From contig JASHRL010000404.1 of NCBI GenBank assembly GCA_030037355.1, forward strand, positions 1 through 36,633: 36,633 bases of DNA. The letters are read 5' to 3'. Below, piece by piece: positions 1 to 9,078 of the stretch. The DNA comes from Candidatus Acidiferrales bacterium. Lineage in GTDB: Bacteria > Acidobacteriota > Terriglobia > Acidiferrales > UBA7541. The notes under the pieces are model-generated. The model saw only the letters and a program-made list of their open reading frames with translations. It had not been told where the DNA came from and did not search any database. The position numbers and the translations under genes were made by a program. How positions within the stretch are numbered: position 1 is the first letter of the stretch; each line of letters opens with the position of its first letter.

Positions 1-74
1 TGTACGACAAAGGCGGTAACAGGTGATATGCGGCTATGGTGCGAAAAATCGGACACGAACAAAAAAGATGTCGG

Positions 75-296
75 CTAAAACTTCGTGCGAAGGAACTCGA
101 CCAGGAGATAGCCAATCAGCGCCGCGATCACCGCGATGCCGAAATTGTGGAACGTGAAGATATCGGAGGCGGCCCAAAGCAGGCCATGTTTGCGGCCTGC
201 TCCGGAGCGTTCAAATTCTCCCATCAGCAGATTGGAGTAAAAAAGGAAGATGATGAAGCCGATTTCGATCAATCCTCTCCAGGCGCTGTTTTTCAT
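75..296 (-). CDS. small two-helix membrane protein, unknown function
   Basis: This is a 73-residue protein with two hydrophobic stretches, at about residues 8-25 and 52-69. A basic, polar loop (ERSGAGRKHG) joins them, so it is probably a small inner-membrane protein. I do not recognise the family. A perfect TATAAT on the minus strand (306-311) ends nine bases before the ATG, so the transcript would be almost leaderless; this supports the frame as real. The longer plus-strand frame over the same DNA has no protein-like character and was not used. The gene is convergent with nothing visible to its left; the first 74 bases of the window hold no gene I can support. Confidence 0.55.
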   Translation of the reverse strand: MKNSAWRGLIEIGFIIFLFYSNLLMGEFERSGAGRKHGLLWAASDIFTFHNFGIAVIAALIGYLLVEFLRTKF

Positions 297-305
297 TGCT
301 GTTGG

Positions 306-311
306 ATTATA
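306..311 (-). promoter_or_regulatory. -10 element of the small membrane protein gene
   Basis: TATAAT reads on the minus strand, nine bases before the ATG at 296. I see no good -35 hexamer at the usual spacing. The position predicts a transcript start within a few bases of the start codon. Confidence 0.4.
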
Positions 312-327
312 GCGCGTTCGAGAAACC

Positions 328-1095
328 TTACGCTTTGCGCGCGAGGATGAGCGTGGGGCTCAGGTCAACAGCAATGGGTTCATTGCCCGCGGCTTCGGCG
401 AAGCGGGATTCGAGGTTGCGCCAGTAGGATTCTGGATCGGAAAGCGTGAGTCCATAAGCGCTGCCATAGGAAGTGGAGCGCCAAAAGCCGGCGAAATCCG
501 CGGGCGACATGCGAATCACATAGGAAAATTTGGTTTCTTCGACAAGCTCGAAACCCGCCGCGGCGCGAGCTTGGTCTTGCCAGACGTACTTCTTCCCGAG
601 GCGCTCATCGCGATGCGGCTTCCAGGGGCCGCGAAACTCGCCAAGCGCGATCGCATCCACCGCTGCCGTCGTTTTCGGCAAGGGGCGATCGAACACCGCA
701 AGAACCGCCCTCGGGCGCAGCCAGCTTCGCGCATTCGCGAAAACGCGCTCCGCTTCCATCCAGTGCAGCGCATTCGCAATCGTGATGAGGTCAACGCTCT
801 CGGGAGTTTGCGCGCACTCTTCCGCTGTAACATTTCGAACGGTGACGCGCGGAAAAAGTTCAGCAATTTTCGCCGCCATTCCCGCATCCGGCTCAACGGC
901 GATCACTTCGCCGAAATAACCGATCAGATGCCCCGCAACCATCCCCGTCCCCGCGCCCAAATCCATCGCACGCTCGCGCCTACTCTCCGTAATCTGCGCG
1001 AGAATATGCTCGTAAAGCGCGGGCGGATAATCCGGCCGGTAGCGCTGGAATTCCTCTGCGGCGTGTCCAAATTTCGGTTGGAAGCTTGCAGGCAC
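328..1095 (-). CDS. class I SAM-dependent methyltransferase
   Basis: Predicted 255-residue methyltransferase of the Methyltransf_11/25 type. The SAM-binding motif I (MDLGAGTGMVAGHL) lies at about residues 44-57. It is followed by an acidic residue ending strand 2 (VIAVEPDAGM) and by the motif IV region (VDLITIANALHWM). The first residues (FGHAAEEFQRYRPDYP) are typical of these small-molecule methyltransferases, and the substrate cannot be told. The open frame extends upstream into glgC on the same strand, but that part is glgC in another frame. I chose the GTG at 1095, 14 bases past the glgC stop. An ATT or other rare start a few codons earlier is possible. It is probably co-transcribed with glgC. 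Confidence 0.75.
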   Translation of the reverse strand: MPASFQPKFGHAAEEFQRYRPDYPPALYEHILAQITESRRERAMDLGAGTGMVAGHLIGYFGEVIAVEPDAGMAAKIAELFPRVTVRNVTAEECAQTPESVDLITIANALHWMEAERVFANARSWLRPRAVLAVFDRPLPKTTAAVDAIALGEFRGPWKPHRDERLGKKYVWQDQARAAAGFELVEETKFSYVIRMSPADFAGFWRSTSYGSAYGLTLSDPESYWRNLESRFAEAAGNEPIAVDLSPTLILARKA

Positions 1096-1109
1096 GGGAA
1101 TCTGGTCGG

Positions 1110-2342
1110 TTACTCCGGCTCCTCCAGCATGGATTCGTCGCGAACGACGACCACGACTCCTCTTTCGCTGACGTGATAGCGCTTGCGATCTTCTTCCAGG
1201 TCGTAACCAATTTCCGTGTGTTCCGGCAGCTTGACGTGCCGGTCGATGATCGCTCGCCGGATGCGCGAGTGCCGTCCGATATTGACATGATTGTAGATGA
1301 TCGAATCCTCGACTTCGCAATAGCTGTTGACGCGTACATCGTAGCCGACGACCGACCCGCTCACCCGGCTTCCGGAAATGATCGATCCTGCCGCCACAAT
1401 CGAATCTACCGCCGTTCCGGTCCGCCCTGGGTCGGCGAAAACAAACTTCGCGGGTGGATATTGCTGCTCCCACGTCTTGAGCGGCCAGCTTTTGTCGTAA
1501 AGATTGAACACCGGCGAAACGTTGACCAAATCCATGTTCGCGTCGTAATACGCTTCCAGCGTCCCCACGTCGCGCCAGTAGAGAGTCTCCTGCTTGTTTT
1601 CGTCGCGGAAATTGTAGGCATAAGCGCGAAAGTTTGCGATGGTCTTCGGCAGGATATCGTGGCCGAAATCATGCGACGAATTCGCATCCTCTGCGTCCGC
1701 GATCAGCGCCGGCAACAGAAATTGCGTATTGAAGATATAAATGCCCATCGACGCGTCGACTTTGCCCGGATGCCGCACGGAGAGCTTGGGCACCGCTGGT
1801 TTTTCCTGGAACCCGAGGATCCTTCCCTCTTTGTCCGTCTCGATCACGCCGAATTTGTGCGCCGCATCCTCCGGCGTCACTTCCACTGTCGCGACAGTCA
1901 CGTCTGCGCCTGAATCCACGTGCTGCTGAAGCATCCTCTCGTAATTCATTTTGTAGATATGATCCCCAGACAAAATGATCACGTAGCTCGATTGCTCGCT
2001 GCCGATGGAATAGATGTTCTGATAAACCGCATCCGCCGTCCCCAAATACCAGTGCGCTGAGACGCGCATCTGCGGCGGAAGAATCTCGATGAAATCACCC
2101 ACGCCCATCAGCGAGGACCATCCCCGCCGGACGTGGCGGTTCAAGCTCAGCGCTTTGTATTGCGTCAGGACGAAAACGCGCCGAAGGTTGCTATTCAGGC
2201 AGTTCGAAAGCGTGATGTCGATGATGCGGTAAATCGCGCCGAAAGGGACCGCTGGTTTCGCGCGGTCTCGCGTAAGAGGCCAAAGCCGTTCGCCTTGTCC
2301 TCCCGCCAGTAGCACGCCAATCGCGCTCTTCATCAGCGACAT
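1110..2342 (-). CDS. glgC: glucose-1-phosphate adenylyltransferase (ADP-glucose pyrophosphorylase)
   Basis: GlgC makes ADP-glucose from ATP and glucose-1-phosphate, the committed step of bacterial glycogen synthesis in the cytoplasm. The 410-residue length is normal. The nucleotidyltransferase motif LLAGGQGERLWPLTRDRAKP lies at residues 11-30 and is followed by the family signature around YRIIDITLSNCLNS. The substrate loop GTADAVYQN and the C-terminal left-handed beta-helix hexapeptide region (VSGSVVGYDVRVN, IYNHVNIG) are also present. A second ATG three codons in (MKSAIG) is an alternative start. The neighbouring methyltransferase follows on the same strand after 14 bases; no other glycogen gene is in the window. 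Confidence 0.95.
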   Translation of the reverse strand: MSLMKSAIGVLLAGGQGERLWPLTRDRAKPAVPFGAIYRIIDITLSNCLNSNLRRVFVLTQYKALSLNRHVRRGWSSLMGVGDFIEILPPQMRVSAHWYLGTADAVYQNIYSIGSEQSSYVIILSGDHIYKMNYERMLQQHVDSGADVTVATVEVTPEDAAHKFGVIETDKEGRILGFQEKPAVPKLSVRHPGKVDASMGIYIFNTQFLLPALIADAEDANSSHDFGHDILPKTIANFRAYAYNFRDENKQETLYWRDVGTLEAYYDANMDLVNVSPVFNLYDKSWPLKTWEQQYPPAKFVFADPGRTGTAVDSIVAAGSIISGSRVSGSVVGYDVRVNSYCEVEDSIIYNHVNIGRHSRIRRAIIDRHVKLPEHTEIGYDLEEDRKRYHVSERGVVVVVRDESMLEEPE

Positions 2343-2674
2343 GCGATGTTGTCCCGCCGTATCTCGCGGCTCATTCTAACAATATCCGTCATCCAAGCCA
2401 AAAGTGGCAGACAAGAAAAACGCGGACCCTTTTGGCTCATTGCTCTCACTGGTCTTCAGCTACATAACATGAAATCTTGTTTCCAAAATTGACATATTGC
2501 GTCCATATCCACAGCTTCCATCCCCGCGCCTCCTTCCAAATTTAATACTTGACTTCCCTCGATGCCTCCGTTAAAACCGCCATCAAGGATGTGTCCTGCG
2601 ATGGGAGTCGTCTAAACCACCCACTCCAGTAACATATCTTTCTAAAACACTGTCCTGAACGGGGGTGAAGTTGC
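2343..2674. other. 332-base intergenic region between glgC and rpsU
   Basis: This is a divergent intergenic region holding upstream sequence for both glgC and rpsU, and no convincing ORF. It contains a promoter candidate for rpsU (annotated separately). A second TTGACA at 2489-2494 lacks a good -10 at normal spacing. A short inverted pair (GGAGT near 2603, ACTCC near 2624) could form a weak hairpin in the rpsU leader. Confidence 0.5.
2549..2577 (+). promoter_or_regulatory. candidate sigma-70 promoter for rpsU
   Basis: TTGACT (2549-2554), a 17-base spacer, then TAAAAC (2572-2577). This predicts a leader of about 90 bases before the GTG start of rpsU. Confidence 0.35.
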
Positions 2675-2872
2675 GTGGCTGAAGTTGTAATTCAAGAGGG
2701 CGAGTCTTTGGAGAATGCCCTCCGGCGTTTCAAGCGGAAAGTCCAGGCGGAAGACATCATCAAGGAAATCAAGAAGCACAGTTACTACATGAAGCCTGGA
2801 GAGAAACGCCGGGCCAAAGAAGCCCTATCGCGCAAACGCCTCCGGAAAAAACAGCGTCGGGAGCAGGATTAA
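2675..2872 (+). CDS. rpsU: 30S ribosomal protein S21
   Basis: A 65-residue, highly basic protein of the small ribosomal subunit that helps translation initiation. The S21 core is plain: an N-terminal EVVIQEGESLENALRRFKRK, then a central helix and a KKHSYYMKPGEKRRAK region with an Arg/Lys-rich tail ending KKQRREQD. The start is GTG, with a strong ribosome-binding site (GGGGGTGAA) 7-15 bases upstream. It stands alone rather than beside dnaG/rpoD. Confidence 0.95.
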   Translation: MAEVVIQEGESLENALRRFKRKVQAEDIIKEIKKHSYYMKPGEKRRAKEALSRKRLRKKQRREQD

Positions 2873-2875
2873 GCT

Positions 2876-2905
2876 AGGCTGCACAGCCTTGGGGTGTTTC
2901 CTTTA
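2876..2905 (+). terminator. possible intrinsic terminator after rpsU
   Basis: AGGCT (2876-2880), GCAC loop, AGCCT (2885-2889), followed by a T-rich but interrupted tract up to about 2905. The stem is short and the tract is broken, so termination would be weak. Confidence 0.35.
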
Positions 2906-3034
2906 TGCCTCGTTCCGTTTTGTCTTTTTCAGATCGACGGGCGGGAAAATCTGAGGATCCCAGCAAATCCCGGCATGATCTGGTTCAGGGTGTAGTGTGT
3001 TCAAAGATGTGCTAGCAACACCCCGGAGCGGCCC

Positions 3035-3361
3035 ATGGAATACCACGATAAGGTTCTGAAATGTGCGGAATGCGGTTCCGAATTTGTTTTCACCGCCGGC
3101 GAACAGATGTTTTTCGCCGACAAGGGCTTCAAGAACGAACCGAAGCGATGCAAGGGCTGTAAGTCGGTTCGCGCCCAGGGTTCGACAGGCGTGGCCCCGG
3201 CGAGCGTCCAGCGCGTCGAGACCAAGACTGTTTGTTCCCAGTGTGGCAAGGAAACGACTGTGCCGTTCAAGCCCACGCAAGGCCGGCCGGTCTATTGTCG
3301 CGAGTGTTTCCAGCAGCGTCGGACAGTCGGCGGTGCCGCTGCCGAAGCTGTTGGGGACTAG
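3035..3361 (+). CDS. double zinc-ribbon protein
   Basis: A 108-residue cytoplasmic protein with two zinc-ribbon units. The first pairs CAEC (residues 10-13) with CKGC at about 39-42. The second pairs CSQC with CREC near residues 67-70 and 87-90. The first part (DKVLKCAECGSEFVFTAGEQ...FF..KGF) matches the 'probable zinc-ribbon domain' family (zf-trcl type), and the second resembles CxxC_CxxC_SSSS ribbons. Its role is unknown; such proteins are common in Acidobacteriota and Chloroflexota. GGAG eight bases before the ATG supports the start. The overlapping minus-strand frame is rejected because the cysteine pattern is only sensible on the plus strand. Confidence 0.8.
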   Translation: MEYHDKVLKCAECGSEFVFTAGEQMFFADKGFKNEPKRCKGCKSVRAQGSTGVAPASVQRVETKTVCSQCGKETTVPFKPTQGRPVYCRECFQQRRTVGGAAAEAVGD

Positions 3362-3493
3362 CAGCAGCTCTTCCACTCGCGCAAGCTTGCCCAATGGAGA
3401 GTTGACCGGACGAGTTCTCGCTCGTGTCGTCGTTGCGCGTTTCTCCGTCCGCTCGTTGCCGCGCTTTGCTCGCCCAATTCTCGCGGTTAAGCT

Positions 3494-4654
3494 TTACGCC
3501 GCAGCGGATTTCTGCGCTGGCACGATTTCCCGGAACGCCGCCAGAAACGCGCGCATCTCTTCCGGCTTTCCCACTGAAACGCGCAGATAAGTTCCTATCG
3601 ATGGGAATTTTCTTCCCACAAGGATTTTCTTTTCGCGGAAGGCCGTGATTACCGGCGAAACATCACCGCCCACCCCGACCATGAAGAAGTTCGCCTCTGA
3701 CGGAATCACGTGGTAGCCGTCTTTCGTCAGTTCGCTCATCACCCATTTGCGCGTATCGTTCAGCCGTTTCTTGTTCAGCGGCACAATCTCCGGATCCGCC
3801 AGACTCGCCGTCGCCGCCGCCAGCACCGCCGCGTTGCCGTTGTCAAAAAGCAGCTCTCGCCGCATGGCTTCGATCGTCTGCTTTTGCGCCACCGCATACC
3901 CCAGCCGCATTCCGGCCATGCCATACACCTTTGAAAACGTTCGCGTCATGATCAAGTTCGGATATTTCGGAACCATGTCCACGATGCTCGAATATTTTGG
4001 ATCTTCGACGAAATGAAAATACGCTTCATCGACAAGCACATACGTCGTGGCCGGCACGCGCTGGATGAAATCCGCGAACTCGTCTCGCGTGTTGATCGTT
4101 GCCGTCGGGTTATTCGGATTGCAGACGTAAACCAGTCCCGTATTGTTCGCGTTGCATGCATTGGCCATTGCCGGCAAATCATGACGAAAATCTGCCGTCA
4201 GCGGAATCTTCACGGCGTTCGCGTGCGACACTTCTGCGTAGTACGTCACCGCCTCAAACGTCGGCTCCGCAACAACCAGGCTTTTGTCCGGTCCTACAAA
4301 CGCGGCGTCGCACACACGCAAAATTTCCGTCGAGCCGCAGCCGAGAATCACATTTTCCGTCTCGACCTTGTGCAGCGCGGCAATCGCCTTCACCGTTCGT
4401 CCGTAAAGATCGTCCGGATAGCGGCAGGCGACGCCCTCGGAGCCTGTAATAGCGGCGATGGCGTGCGACGATGGCCCGTAGGGGTTCTCGTTCGAGTTGA
4501 TCAGGATGGCATCCGCGCGCGAAAAGCCTTTCAGCCGCCCGCCCGCGACGCCCTGCAGCAATTTCGGCGAGACGTATGCAGCCGCCAGCATCGCACCGAC
4601 GGATTTGCCGAATTGCCGCCGCGAAATCTCGTTTCCGTTAGTTTCGTCCGCCAT
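3494..4654 (-). CDS. Tat-signal PLP aminotransferase, HisC-like
   Basis: A 386-residue fold-type I aminotransferase of the histidinol-phosphate aminotransferase group. Motifs seen are SNENPYGPS (54-62), the PLP-contact CNPNNPTA (178-185), DEAY (209-212) and the Schiff-base lysine in SKVYGMAGMRLG (Lys242). Unlike ordinary cytoplasmic HisC it opens with a twin-arginine motif (SRRQFGK, residues 11-17) and a hydrophobic stretch (GAMLAAAYVSP), so it may be exported folded. The ATG at 4654 is preferred over the ATG at 4666 because GGAGG lies five bases before it. No his genes are nearby, so biosynthetic HisC is unlikely; the amino donor and acceptor are unknown. Confidence 0.85.
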   Translation of the reverse strand: MADETNGNEISRRQFGKSVGAMLAAAYVSPKLLQGVAGGRLKGFSRADAILINSNENPYGPSSHAIAAITGSEGVACRYPDDLYGRTVKAIAALHKVETENVILGCGSTEILRVCDAAFVGPDKSLVVAEPTFEAVTYYAEVSHANAVKIPLTADFRHDLPAMANACNANNTGLVYVCNPNNPTATINTRDEFADFIQRVPATTYVLVDEAYFHFVEDPKYSSIVDMVPKYPNLIMTRTFSKVYGMAGMRLGYAVAQKQTIEAMRRELLFDNGNAAVLAAATASLADPEIVPLNKKRLNDTRKWVMSELTKDGYHVIPSEANFFMVGVGGDVSPVITAFREKKILVGRKFPSIGTYLRVSVGKPEEMRAFLAAFREIVPAQKSAAA

Positions 4655-4768
4655 CGTGGCCTCCATTCTGCTTCGACTCGGATTGTAAAATTTGCTGGCC
4701 GGATTATCCGCCCACAGGCCGCGATGCGCAAGTCAAGTGGTGTCATAAATGCCCAAAAGACCCCTTCG

Positions 4769-4797
4769 TTGACCCGCACGTCGCGCCGTCTTAAAAT
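4769..4797 (+). promoter_or_regulatory. promoter for the DinB-like gene, leaderless arrangement
   Basis: TTGACC (4769-4774), exactly 17 bases, TAAAAT (4792-4797). The ATG at 4804 sits where transcription should begin (six bases after the -10), and no Shine-Dalgarno sequence is present. Confidence 0.55.
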
Positions 4798-4803
4798 GAA
4801 TTC

Positions 4804-5376
4804 ATGAATCGTAAACGGTCTCCCAAGAAGAAAGCATCGCGCCGCGCAAAGCCTTCGGCTCCGAAGCAAGCTGCGTCGGCGCGTTCCTCAAATTCCATCG
4901 ACGACAAAGCTCTGCGCGCGCATCTCATCAAGCTGCTTGAAGGCGGTGGCGCGCACCTGAAGCCCGGCGAGGTATTCGCGGACTTCCCCGAAGCAAAGCG
5001 CGGGATTCACGCCGGCAATTCGCCGCATACCGCATGGCAATTGCTCGAGCATCTGCGCATCGCTCAGTGGGACATTTTGGAATTTTCGCGGAATGCAAAG
5101 CACGTCTCGCCGAATTTCCCCGAAGGCTACTGGCCTTCCTCCGAGATGCCGCCGAGCGCGACAGCCTGGGAAACGAGCGTGAAAGCCTTCGCCCGTGATT
5201 TGCAGGAAATGCAGGAGCTCGTCAGCAATCCGAAATCGAATCTTTTCGCGCGCATCCCGCACGGCGATGGCCAGACGATCCTTCGCGAGGCGCTGGTCCT
5301 CGCCGATCACAATTCATATCACCTCGGCCAGTTGGTTTTGCTGCGCAAGCTGCTGAACGCTTGGCCCGCGACGTAA
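4804..5376 (+). CDS. DinB-family protein
   Basis: A 190-residue protein with a basic, low-complexity N-terminus (residues 1-35, many Lys/Arg/Ser/Ala) followed by a four-helix bundle of the DinB/YfiT-like superfamily. The likely metal-binding histidines are in HTAWQLLEHLR (about residues 78-88) and in DHNSYHLGQLV near the C-terminus (about 167-177). Members bind a divalent metal and often act as thiol- or bacillithiol-dependent transferases, but the substrate here is unknown. It is upstream of sucA on the same strand with a 55-base gap. Confidence 0.8.
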   Translation: MNRKRSPKKKASRRAKPSAPKQAASARSSNSIDDKALRAHLIKLLEGGGAHLKPGEVFADFPEAKRGIHAGNSPHTAWQLLEHLRIAQWDILEFSRNAKHVSPNFPEGYWPSSEMPPSATAWETSVKAFARDLQEMQELVSNPKSNLFARIPHGDGQTILREALVLADHNSYHLGQLVLLRKLLNAWPAT

Positions 5377-5431
5377 AAGTGAACGGATTTCCAGTCATCA
5401 TTCTCGACTCAAAGATCAAAAGGGACTCGAA

Positions 5432-7915
5432 GTGAAAAACAAATCATCCGTCATCGAAGCGAACTCGACAATCGACGAAAAGCGCGAAGCCATTTTTGAC
5501 GCTTTTCGCCGCTGGGGATATCTCGAAGCCGATCTCGACCCGCTCGACGATTTCAAGCCCCTTCCTGTTCCGGAGTTGGAGCAGCTCTCGGGCGAGACTG
5601 CCGACGAAGCGCGAAAAATCTACTGCGGCACCATTGGCGCCGAGTTCATGCACATTCTCGATGGCGACCGCCGACGCTGGATTCAGGAGCGTCTCGAATC
5701 TTCCGCGCCCGAACCGGATCGCGCGCGCATTCTCGAACGCATCGTCCGCGCGGAATTGTTCGAACACGTCGTGCAGAGCCGTTATCTTGGCAACAAGCGA
5801 TTCTCCATCGAAGGCCTCGCCGCTGCGATTCCGCTTCTCGACGAAACTCTCGACGCCGCGGCGGAAAATGGCGCACAGGAACTTCTCCTGGCCATGAGTC
5901 ATCGCGGCCGCCTGAACGTGATGATTCACATCGTCGGCCGTCCCGCCGAGGATGTTTTCGCGCGCTTTGAGGAAATCGACGCGCGCAGCGAATTGGGCGG
6001 CGGCGACGTGAAATATCACATTGGCGCGACCGGCGAGTACACCACTCGCAGCGGCCGCACCGTCGGCATTCATCTCGTTTCCAATCCGAGCCATCTCGAA
6101 GCCGTCGACCCCGTGGCAATCGGCCGCGCCCGCGCCAAGCAAACTCGGCGCGGCGAAAACGGGCCCAGGGAAATCCTGCCCGTCGTGATGCACGGAGATG
6201 CCGCTTTTGCCGGCCAGGGCATCTGGGCCGAAACGCTGAATCTCCTCATGATCAACGGCTTTTCCGTCGGCGGCAGCGTGCACATCATCATGAACAATCT
6301 CATCGGCTTCACCGCCGTGCCGTCCGAATGCCAGTCCTCGCGCTTCGCCTCCGATTTGGTGAAGCGCATGTCCATTCCGATTTTCCACGTGAACGCCGAA
6401 GATCCCGACGCCGTAGTTCGCGTCGCGCGCATCGCCATTGACTATCGCTACGCGTTCCAAAGCCCTGTTCTTATCGACTTGATCGGCTTTCGCCGCTATG
6501 GCCACAGCGAAATCGACGATCCCACGATCACACAGCCTCTGCGTTACCGCAAAATCCAGGCGCATCCGCCGCTCTGGAAGCTTTATGCCGAAAAGACCGG
6601 CGCTGATCCGACGGCCACCGTCGAGGAAGTGCGCCAGGAATTCGAGAAGGCGCAGAAAAACGCCGTGACTCTGGAAAAAATTCCGCGCATGCGCCAGCTC
6701 CCGCCCTACTGGCAAAATTACGAGGGCGGCCGTTACAAATCCGATTTCGAAGTCGATACCGGCCTCCCTGCCGATACTCTGCGCGAAATCACCGCGAAGC
6801 TCACTACTTATCCAGACACCTTTGCCATCCATCCGAAAGTGAAAAAATTGCTCGAGCAGCGCGCTGCCATGGGCGCGGGAAAATCTGCGGTCGATTACGG
6901 GATGGCCGAAGCTCTCGCCTTCGGTTCCCTGCTGGCGCAGGGCACGCCTGTGCGTCTCAGCGGCGAAGACAGCAAGCGCGGCACGTTCAATCAGCGCCAC
7001 GCCGTGCTCATCGACACGCAAACGGAAAACGAATTCATCCCGCTCGCGAATCTTTCCCCCGATCAGGCGCGTTTTGAGGTTTACAGCACGGCTCTTTCCG
7101 AAGCTGGCGTGATGGGATTCGAATACGGATTCAGCCGCGATTATCCGGAGACGCTCGTGCTCTGGGAGGCGCAGTTCGGCGATTTCGCCAATGGCGCGCA
7201 GGTCATCATCGATCAATTCATCGCCGCCGGCGAAGACAAATGGAATCTGCTATCCGGTTTGGTCCTTCTTCTCCCCCACGGTTATGAAGGCCAGGGCCCC
7301 GAGCATTCCAGCGCTCGCATTGAGCGCTATTTGCAGCTCGCCGCGCGCGACAACATGCAAATCTGCCAGCCTTCCAATGCCGCGCAGTATTTCCACTTGT
7401 TGCGGCGCCAGGCGTTGCGCCGCTGGCGAAAGCCGCTCGTCGTTTTCACGCCTAAGAGCATGTTGCGCCATCCGGCGGCTTCCTCGCCAATCGCCGATTT
7501 CTCCGAGCCGCGATTCCAGACCGTGCTTCCTGATCGCGAAGTCCAGCACGCCGAGCGCGTGCTTCTCTGCACCGGCAAAATTGGTCACGAGCTCGCCATG
7601 GAGCGCAAGCGCCGCCAGGACGCTTCCACTGCAATCGTATTCCTCGAACAAATGTATCCGTTCCCGGAAAAAGATCTCGAGGCCGTCCTCGCGCAATATT
7701 CCTCGGCCCACGATTTCGTTTGGGTGCAGGAAGAGCCCGCGAACATGGGCGCGCTCAATTTCATGATGCCGCGTCTCACGCGCATTTTGCGCGGCCGTCC
7801 ATTGCGGTCCGTGAAGCGCTCAGGCAGTGCCAGCCCCGCCACAGGCTCAGCGAAGGCTCACGAACTCGAACAGAAGACTTTGCTCGCGCTCGCCTTCGGC
7901 ACGGGCAAATCCTGA
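5432..7915 (+). CDS. sucA: 2-oxoglutarate dehydrogenase E1 component
   Basis: The ThDP-dependent decarboxylase subunit of the 2-oxoglutarate dehydrogenase complex of the TCA cycle. Conserved blocks in the 827 residues are SHRGRLN (156-162), NPSHLEAVDP (218-227), HGDAAFAGQG (254-263), HIIMNNLIGFT (284-293), the transketolase-like segment with GEDSKRGTFNQRHA, and the C-terminal SGSASPATG. The protein is shorter than the roughly 930 residues of E. coli SucA because the N-terminal E2-binding extension is reduced. No sucB or lpd is in the window, so the E2 and E3 genes lie elsewhere. Long minus-strand frames opposite it come from codon bias. Confidence 0.95.
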   Translation: MKNKSSVIEANSTIDEKREAIFDAFRRWGYLEADLDPLDDFKPLPVPELEQLSGETADEARKIYCGTIGAEFMHILDGDRRRWIQERLESSAPEPDRARILERIVRAELFEHVVQSRYLGNKRFSIEGLAAAIPLLDETLDAAAENGAQELLLAMSHRGRLNVMIHIVGRPAEDVFARFEEIDARSELGGGDVKYHIGATGEYTTRSGRTVGIHLVSNPSHLEAVDPVAIGRARAKQTRRGENGPREILPVVMHGDAAFAGQGIWAETLNLLMINGFSVGGSVHIIMNNLIGFTAVPSECQSSRFASDLVKRMSIPIFHVNAEDPDAVVRVARIAIDYRYAFQSPVLIDLIGFRRYGHSEIDDPTITQPLRYRKIQAHPPLWKLYAEKTGADPTATVEEVRQEFEKAQKNAVTLEKIPRMRQLPPYWQNYEGGRYKSDFEVDTGLPADTLREITAKLTTYPDTFAIHPKVKKLLEQRAAMGAGKSAVDYGMAEALAFGSLLAQGTPVRLSGEDSKRGTFNQRHAVLIDTQTENEFIPLANLSPDQARFEVYSTALSEAGVMGFEYGFSRDYPETLVLWEAQFGDFANGAQVIIDQFIAAGEDKWNLLSGLVLLLPHGYEGQGPEHSSARIERYLQLAARDNMQICQPSNAAQYFHLLRRQALRRWRKPLVVFTPKSMLRHPAASSPIADFSEPRFQTVLPDREVQHAERVLLCTGKIGHELAMERKRRQDASTAIVFLEQMYPFPEKDLEAVLAQYSSAHDFVWVQEEPANMGALNFMMPRLTRILRGRPLRSVKRSGSASPATGSAKAHELEQKTLLALAFGTGKS

Positions 7916-7966
7916 CCTCAGCTTCGCTCTGCCGGAAAAGGCCGCCGCTGCAGGCGTCTTTCTTAT

Positions 7967-8986
7967 TTATTTTCGGGAAATAATCACGCTGTGCGTTGAA
8001 GGCAAAACGTGCAGTTCGTTCGTCGCGAATCCTGCCTTGCGAAACATCTGCTCGTATTGTGCAAACGTATAAACGTCTCCGGCAGCCGTCGTTGCCAGCA
8101 CGATGACACCGAATGTCGCGGGAACGGGCGGTGAAATGCGGTCTTCATTGGGAATAAATTCAAGTATAACGGCGCGCCCGCCGGGCTTGAGCGCCGCATG
8201 CGTCTTGCGCATGAACTTTTCGATCGCCGCCGGATCGAAGTGGTGCAGAAAATTCATCAGTAGGACGAGATCGTAATCCGAACCGAAATCCACTTGAAAC
8301 CCGTCGCCCGGAATTGCATGAAATCGCGAAGCGACTCCTGCTTTTTCCGCATTTTCCTTGGCCACGTCCAGGACTGCGGACCAATCGACGGCGTAAATCT
8401 CCGCGTTCGGATTATGCCGTGCCAGCGTCACGCCAAACATTCCGTGCCCTGCGGCAATATCCAGCACTTTGCACTTCGCCGCGGGATCCACGCCGATCAC
8501 TTTCGCCACGGTTTCCGCCATCAGCCCCTGCATCGGAGCCATCAACCGCGCGAACTCCACCCATACGGGATGGTCCGGAGCCATCGAGCCTTCCGCGCCC
8601 ATCACCGTGCCGCCTTTGCGCACGGCATCCGCGAGCTTGCGGAATTCATCCTGTATGAACGGCGACGCCACAAAATTCGCGCACGAGCCAATATACGTAT
8701 GCGAACGGCGATCCAGAAACGCCGCCGCATCCGGCGCAAGTCCATATCGATCGCCGCTCTTCGTCAAAAAGCCTTGTACAACGAGAAAATCGCACAGAAT
8801 CCGCACGCCTCGTTCCGACGCTTTGCACCGCGATGCAATCGCCGCCGGGACATCCGCCCCTCCGCCGATAGCCGTGAAAATTTCGAGTTCGATTGCTGCC
8901 TTCAGAGCCGCCGTCAGTTGATATCCGTTGAGCGCCTGAAAAATCCGCTCCGGCGTGGGCCGTTGAGTTTGACCGGCATTGCTCAT
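7967..8986 (-). CDS. SAM-dependent O-methyltransferase-like protein
   Basis: A 339-residue methyltransferase with the two-part layout of the plant/bacterial O-methyltransferase family. The N-terminal winged-helix dimerisation region (about 1-100) includes LKAAIELEIFTAIGGG and ILCDFLVVQGFL. The C-terminal Rossmann domain has VLDIAAGHGMFGVTLA as motif I (about residues 178-193) and an acidic YAVDWS loop. The LLMNFLHHFD segment holds histidines at the usual active-site position. The ATG at 8986 was chosen over an earlier in-frame start at 9022 because AGAGGA precedes it by five bases. The substrate is unknown. It is convergent with sucA. Confidence 0.85.
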   Translation of the reverse strand: MSNAGQTQRPTPERIFQALNGYQLTAALKAAIELEIFTAIGGGADVPAAIASRCKASERGVRILCDFLVVQGFLTKSGDRYGLAPDAAAFLDRRSHTYIGSCANFVASPFIQDEFRKLADAVRKGGTVMGAEGSMAPDHPVWVEFARLMAPMQGLMAETVAKVIGVDPAAKCKVLDIAAGHGMFGVTLARHNPNAEIYAVDWSAVLDVAKENAEKAGVASRFHAIPGDGFQVDFGSDYDLVLLMNFLHHFDPAAIEKFMRKTHAALKPGGRAVILEFIPNEDRISPPVPATFGVIVLATTAAGDVYTFAQYEQMFRKAGFATNELHVLPSTHSVIISRK

Positions 8987-9078
8987 ATCTGTCCTCTCAG
9001 CAAATCTCGGATTATGGGCCACATCTCAGCCTCGGGCAACGAACGCAATCTCTGAATTCGAATCCTCACGCTTGTCGT

